From assembly GCF_004345645.1 (NCBI RefSeq), contig NZ_SLWS01000019.1, positions 62,001-126,000 on the forward strand: a stretch of DNA of 64,000 nt, given 5' to 3'. Shown here one piece after another: positions 59,927-64,000 of the stretch. The position numbers and the translations under genes are program-made. The DNA is from Actinocrispum wychmicini. GTDB taxonomy: Bacteria; Actinomycetota; Actinomycetes; Mycobacteriales; Pseudonocardiaceae. The first letter of the stretch is position 1. The number at the start of each line of letters is the position of its first letter. The notes beneath the pieces were generated by a model. It had not been told where the DNA came from and searched no databases. It saw only the letters and a list, made by a program, of their open reading frames with translations.

Positions 59927-61258
59927 TCAAACAGCTGATCCGGCCGTGTCCACCAGACAAGGGATCATGGGCAGGCCGTTGGGTCGCAGGAACGCCCGCG
60001 CCACCTCCCGGACCTGGTGGCCGGGCCGCAGCCGCAGCCGCCAGCGGGCGCAGACCGCGGCGACGGCGACGGTCATCTCGGCCCACGCGAACTTCTCGCC
60101 GATGCACTTGTGTCCGCCCGCCCCGAACGGGATGAAGCTCATCCGCGGCAGGTCCGTCGCCCCTTGTCCCTGCCAGCGGTCCGGGTCGAACCGCGTCGGG
60201 TCAGGGAACAGCGCCGGATCCCGGTGCAGCGTGGGCATGCTGACCATCACCTCGGCGCCGGGCCGCAACGTGACGTCGCCGAGCCGCACGGTCGCGGTGG
60301 CCGTGCGCATCAGCAGCCAGATCGGCGTGTGTAACCGGAGCGTCTCGGTCAGCACCCGGTCAACGTACGTCATCCGGTCAGGGTCGGCGCCGCCGATCCG
60401 TCCATTGAGGACACTTTCGGCCTCGGCGGCCACCCGGTCGGCCACGTCGGGATGCCGGACGAGTTCGTGGCACGCCCACGACAGCGTTGTCGCGGTCGTC
60501 TCGGTGCCCGCCATCAGGATGTTCAGCACCTGGGCGCGCACCTCGTCGTCGTCTTCGACGTGCGTGACCAGCATCGACAGCAGGTCGCCGTGGTCGACCC
60601 CGCCGGCCCGGTAGGCCGCGATGACATCGTCGACAACGGCGAGGAGTCGGCGCAGGGCCGCGTCGAACCGCCTGTTGCCGGGTGTGGGAATTCGTTCGAA
60701 CAGTTCCACCGGCATCATCGAACGTTTCGCCAGGCCGTTCAGGATCGGGTCGAGCGAACGGTACACTTCGGCCACCGCGGCCTGGCCAAGATCGGCCTGG
60801 AACAACGCCTTGGCCGTCACCCGGAGAGTGAGTCCGGCCATTTCCTGCTCCAGCATGATCGGTTTGTTCGGCACCCACCCGCCGACTGTTTCGTCGATCT
60901 GTTCACGCATCACGTTCACATAACCGGCGATTCGGTCGTGGTGAAACGCCGGCTGCATCACGCGGCGTTGCCGCATGTGAGCGGGTTCGTCGGCGGTCGC
61001 CAGCCCGTCGCCGAACAACTGCCGCGCTTTGGCGAAGATCTTGCCGCGGCTGAAGTGGCGCGCGTCGGTGACCAGGACCTGCCGGATCAGTTCGGGCGAG
61101 TTGATCTGGTGGACCGGCCGGGTGCCGAGATAGAACGTGACGATGTCGCCGTGGGCACGCAGGTTCTGCAGGAAACCGATCGGGTCGCGGGTAAGCGACA
61201 ACACATGCCCGAGAACCGGAATGTGTTTCGGCGCGACCGGCGGTGCCGCGACCGCCAT
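59927..61258 (-). CDS. Cytochrome P450
   Basis: A 443-residue P450. I-helix LNILMAGTETTATTLSWACH (AGTETT at 250-255), ExxR at E305-R308 (ETLRLHTPIW), and the heme loop FIPFGAGGHKCIGEKFAWAE with Cys385. The N-terminal region (PVLGHVLSLTRDPIGFLQNL, GDGLATADEPAHMRQRRVMQ) resembles P450s of terpene pathways such as pentalenene oxygenases; no terpene synthase is near. The ATG at 61258 is one base away from the TAG of the upstream methyltransferase gene, so the two are co-translated. Confidence 0.93.
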   Translation of the reverse strand: MAVAAPPVAPKHIPVLGHVLSLTRDPIGFLQNLRAHGDIVTFYLGTRPVHQINSPELIRQVLVTDARHFSRGKIFAKARQLFGDGLATADEPAHMRQRRVMQPAFHHDRIAGYVNVMREQIDETVGGWVPNKPIMLEQEMAGLTLRVTAKALFQADLGQAAVAEVYRSLDPILNGLAKRSMMPVELFERIPTPGNRRFDAALRRLLAVVDDVIAAYRAGGVDHGDLLSMLVTHVEDDDEVRAQVLNILMAGTETTATTLSWACHELVRHPDVADRVAAEAESVLNGRIGGADPDRMTYVDRVLTETLRLHTPIWLLMRTATATVRLGDVTLRPGAEVMVSMPTLHRDPALFPDPTRFDPDRWQGQGATDLPRMSFIPFGAGGHKCIGEKFAWAEMTVAVAAVCARWRLRLRPGHQVREVARAFLRPNGLPMIPCLVDTAGSAV

Positions 61259-61260
61259 GG

Positions 61261-62079
61261 CTACGGCTTGCAGGCGACGGCGGCCAGCAGCGACGCGTGC
61301 GCCGGCAGGTCGCGGACCAGCCGCAGCCCGTCGTCCGGCCGCCACTGGGACGTGTAGACGAGGCCCGGCTCGACCATGTCCAGCCCGTCGAACAGCCCGG
61401 CGATCCACTCACGCGACCGCGCCACACCCGCCGCCGAGGTCGTCTTCGACAGCTCCACCAAGCCCTGCACCTCTTCCGACCCGTCGCCCTGGTTGTCCGC
61501 GATATGCGACAGGACCAGGTAACTGCCCGGCGCCACGGCGTCCATGTACGCGGCGACGGTCGCCGACGCCTGCGCGGCGTCGAGCACGTAGTGCAGCGAG
61601 GACGCCATGATCACCCCGACCGGCTCGGTGAGGTCGATCAGGCTCCCGGTGGTCGGGTCGGCGAGCACGCCCAGGACGTCGCACATGTCCGCGGCCACGA
61701 TGTCCGCGCCTTCGACGGGCGCGAGGATCAGTTCACTGTGCGCGATCGCGACCGGTTCCTGTTCCACATAGACCACGTGACTGTCGGGCGCTATTTCACC
61801 CGCCATCTCGTGCACGCTTTTCGCGGTCGGCATGCCGGAGCCGAGATCGAGAAACTGCCGCACCCCGTCTGACGCGCAGAAACGCACCGCGCGACCGAGG
61901 AACTGCCGGTTGTAGCGCGCGAGATCACGAACCCACGGCATGGCGTTGATCGCCTGCTGGGCCATCATCCGGTCGACGTCGAAATTCCAACTTCCGCCGA
62001 GCAGGTAGTCGTACACCCTGGCCGGGCTGGCCCGCTTCAGATCGATGTCCGTCGGTATCCAGCTGACCTGACCGCTCAT
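61261..62079 (-). CDS. SAM-dependent methyltransferase (PF04672/DUF574 family)
   Basis: A 272-residue protein of the actinobacterial DUF574 methyltransferase family. Hallmarks: IDLKRASPARVYDYLLGGSW near the N terminus, FLDLGSGMPTAKSVHEMAGE as SAM-binding motif, VVYVEQEPVAIAHSELIL and VGVIMASSLHYVLDAAQA. The ATG at 62079 has GAGGGAAG upstream; the frame to 62127 adds 16 unlikely residues. It precedes the P450 gene in a two-gene operon. Substrate unknown. Confidence 0.9.
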   Translation of the reverse strand: MSGQVSWIPTDIDLKRASPARVYDYLLGGSWNFDVDRMMAQQAINAMPWVRDLARYNRQFLGRAVRFCASDGVRQFLDLGSGMPTAKSVHEMAGEIAPDSHVVYVEQEPVAIAHSELILAPVEGADIVAADMCDVLGVLADPTTGSLIDLTEPVGVIMASSLHYVLDAAQASATVAAYMDAVAPGSYLVLSHIADNQGDGSEEVQGLVELSKTTSAAGVARSREWIAGLFDGLDMVEPGLVYTSQWRPDDGLRLVRDLPAHASLLAAVACKP

Positions 62080-62263
62080 CGCGCACACTTCCCTCGAGGA
62101 CACAGAGGTGATCGGAAGAATTCGCAAAGAACCTTAAACTACTCGCCTACCGGACAGTCAGGCCGGGAAGTTAGCCCGATCGGATGACCCTGCCCGAGTT
62201 TCTGATCTACCCGCAGTAGCATGCGTCCCTCGCTTTCACGTTCCCCATCCGGGAGAGGATCAA

Positions 62264-63277
62264 GTGCGACCGCGCCGAACGCTCGCCAGAATCGCGATCA
62301 CCATTCTCGTCCTGTCCGCCGGTGTCACCAGCGCCTCCGCTGACACCCAGGTGCGCTGCAGTGAGACCGATGTCCCTGTCACGTACGGGCTGCTGCTCCA
62401 CGGCACTGTGCACGGGCAGCTGTGCGTGCCTCCGACCACAACGAACACCGTACAGCTGTTGGTGCACGGTGGAACGTACAACCGTTACTACTGGGACATC
62501 CCGTACAACAACGGAAGTTATTCGTACCAACGAGACATGGCCGCGAACGGCGTGGCCACGTTCGCCGTCGACGCGCTCGGCTCGGGCCGCAGCACCCAGC
62601 CGTTGAGCGAGCTCATCACCGGCACCACCGAGGCGTCCGCCATGCACCAGGTGATCCAGGCCTTGCGGGCGGGAGCGGTCGGCGGCAGCCAGTTCAGCAG
62701 GGTGGTGATCGTCGGCCACTCGATGGGCTCCGGCGTCACCGTCCTGGAGGCCACCGGCTACCACGACGTCGACGGCGTGGTGCTGACCGGGATGACCCAC
62801 TCGATGGACCTGCTGGCGCTGACCGGGGTCTTCGTCGACGGGGTCCGCCCGGCGTTGCTGGACCCGGTGCTGTCCCAGCGGTCGAGCGACCCCGGGTACG
62901 TGACGACCATGCCGGGCACGCGTCAGGTGTTCCACAATCCCGGCCTGGTCGAGCCGGGCGTGCTGGCCGCCGACGAGACGACCAAGGACCAGGTCGCCGC
63001 GACTGTGGTACCGGACCTGCTGACGTTGGCGTTCGAAAGCCCGCTGTCGCGGTCCATCAACGTGCCTGTGCTGATCGCCAACGGCGCCAGCGACGGACTG
63101 TTCTGCGCCTTCGTGTGCGCGTCGGAGGACACACTGCGCGCGGCAGAGAGCCCGTACTTCACCGCGCCGCTCGAAGTGCATCTGACCCCACAGGCAGGGC
63201 ACGCCGTCGCGTTGTCCACGAACGCCGCGGACCACCGTGAGGCGATCCGAGCGTGGATGGACGAGCATTCGTTCTGA
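62264..63277 (+). CDS. Secreted alpha/beta hydrolase
   Basis: A 337-residue exported hydrolase: signal peptide about 1-27 (RIAITILVLSAGVTSASA), LLVHGGTYNRYYWDIPY as the oxyanion strand, the nucleophile elbow VVIVGHSMGSGVTV, and the late His in LTPQAGHAVALSTNAADHRE. Esterase or peptidase type cannot be told. The stop overlaps the next start (TGATG), so the next gene is coupled to it. GTG start with a GGGAGAGGA site at 62250. Confidence 0.88.
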   Translation: MRPRRTLARIAITILVLSAGVTSASADTQVRCSETDVPVTYGLLLHGTVHGQLCVPPTTTNTVQLLVHGGTYNRYYWDIPYNNGSYSYQRDMAANGVATFAVDALGSGRSTQPLSELITGTTEASAMHQVIQALRAGAVGGSQFSRVVIVGHSMGSGVTVLEATGYHDVDGVVLTGMTHSMDLLALTGVFVDGVRPALLDPVLSQRSSDPGYVTTMPGTRQVFHNPGLVEPGVLAADETTKDQVAATVVPDLLTLAFESPLSRSINVPVLIANGASDGLFCAFVCASEDTLRAAESPYFTAPLEVHLTPQAGHAVALSTNAADHREAIRAWMDEHSF

Positions 63278-64000
63278 TGATCGCGCCACGTCCCGAGGAC
63301 CCAGCGCCGGCCGGCGGGTCACGCCAGCGGGAGAGGCTCGTCCGGCGGTGGGCGAGCCTCGTGACGTCGACCAGTCACGTCCCGTTGCCGCCCGCCGAGT
63401 TCGAGCAACGGCTCGCCGACATGCTCGACGACCTGGTCGACATCGTCCGCAGCGACCCAAGGCTGGCCGTCGACTGCGGCGCCGAACTGGTCGAGGCGGG
63501 CTGCACCGACCCGGTGTCCATCCAGTCCACAATGGACGCCCTGGGGCCGGGCCTGCTCACCCTGCCCGAACTGCGCCCGACCGACCGGCTCGCCGACAAG
63601 GTCGTGCAGACCCTCGGCGCGATGGCCGCCGGCTACGCCGCGGAACTGCGCCGGCTCACGTTCGCCCAACAGGAAACCATGAGCGTGGTGCTGCGCCGCA
63701 CCCTCGCCGAGGTCCAACGAAACCTGCGCACGGTCACCACCCAGTTCGACCACGTGGTGGCCGGCTCAGCCAGCGGTGTCGCCCTCACCGACCAGCACGG
63801 CCACGTCCTGCGCGCCAACCGGAAACTCGCCGACATCCTCGGCTACCCGGAAACGGAACTCGCCGGCCTGACGGTGTTCGACGTACTGCCAGACCTCCTC
63901 ACCGGCCGAAAGAACCAAACCGTCGTGCGCAAGGACGGCGAGACCACCCAGGTGACCCTGAGATCCCTGGAGTCCGTCGGCGACCAATGGGTGATCATCC
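63277..64000 (+). CDS. N-terminal part of a PAS-domain signalling protein (probably GGDEF/EAL type)
   Basis: The frame runs off the right edge after 241 residues. Residues about 20-150 form a helical region (LVRRWASLVTSTSHVPLPPA, LADMLDDLVDIVRSDPRLAV) found before PAS and GGDEF/EAL domains in actinobacterial cyclic-di-GMP proteins. A PAS domain starts near 165 (VVAGSASGVALTDQHGHVLR, LGYPETELAGLTVFDVLPDL). The output domain is outside the window, so the diguanylate-cyclase/phosphodiesterase role is inferred. Confidence 0.8.
   Translation, partial: MIAPRPEDPAPAGGSRQRERLVRRWASLVTSTSHVPLPPAEFEQRLADMLDDLVDIVRSDPRLAVDCGAELVEAGCTDPVSIQSTMDALGPGLLTLPELRPTDRLADKVVQTLGAMAAGYAAELRRLTFAQQETMSVVLRRTLAEVQRNLRTVTTQFDHVVAGSASGVALTDQHGHVLRANRKLADILGYPETELAGLTVFDVLPDLLTGRKNQTVVRKDGETTQVTLRSLESVGDQWVII

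Noticed and set aside
62130..62150. CTACTCGCCTACC near the methyltransferase start as a third copy of the DUF6801/mce operator
   Set aside because: Only the left half (TACTCGC) matches; the right half and promoter phase do not.
1..64000. tRNA, rRNA, CRISPR arrays, prophage or plasmid functions
   Set aside because: Looked for cloverleaf tails, rRNA signatures, spaced repeats, integrases and replication genes; none seen.

Overview
The window is high-GC actinobacterial DNA. It carries an Mce operon, F420-type and PrcB genes, ROK regulators, very tight ATGA/GTGA gene overlaps and many GTG/TTG starts. Gene content fits a Pseudonocardiales-type soil actinomycete; this is inferred from content, not from a marker gene. 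I see no rRNA, tRNA, CRISPR, transposase or phage genes.

Layout. (1) 350-15204, all minus strand: a ROK repressor and a sugar ABC transporter (ATPase, permease, lipoprotein), a Gfo/Idh/MocA dehydrogenase, then an Ebo-type block: inositol-phosphate-synthase-like cyclase, EboC prenyltransferase, an isomerase-EboA fusion, EboB, EboE, an EboF-like phosphodiesterase and two more sugar-phosphate isomerases. A hairpin terminator closes it at 314-341. (2) 15376-18041: YbaK-type deacylase, SRPBCC protein, a second ROK regulator and a broken GNAT gene. (3) 18121-36057: six secreted proteins built from DUF6801-like domains lie directly upstream of, and on the same strand as, a complete mce operon (yrbEA, yrbEB, mceA-F, two Mce-associated proteins). 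A convergent secreted-protein gene (18205-18798) has nearly the same promoter and operator as the head of that operon, and its fold reappears as the C-terminal half of one operon member. I read this as one envelope lipid-handling system. A divergent PucR-type regulator (36400) follows.

(4) 37719-40145: a HAF-repeat secreted protein and a seventh, separate DUF6801-like protein. Between them lies a 170-nt three-stem element whose second copy (46083-46269) precedes a solitary proteasome beta-subunit gene. The long closing stem differs in sequence between the copies yet pairs in both. (5) 40262-46064: tryptophan to kynurenine to anthranilate genes (kynA, kynU) with a PaaX regulator, divergent from a creatininase-family hydrolase, an aryl-CoA ligase and an enoyl-CoA hydratase; the hydrolase is a candidate N-formylkynurenine formamidase. 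(6) 46312-53383: prcB paralog, then a cobalamin operon (chelatase, cobO, cobB, cobL, cbiG) behind a cobalamin riboswitch. (7) 53412-64000: MMPL exporter, an LLM oxidoreductase with internal deletions, a winged-helix protein, a secreted GH92 glycosidase with a lectin domain and palindromic operator, a P450/methyltransferase pair, a secreted alpha/beta hydrolase and the start of a PAS signalling protein.

Starts were chosen from ribosome-binding sites, stop/start overlaps and signal peptides. Protein families were recognised by eye from motifs; no database search was run.
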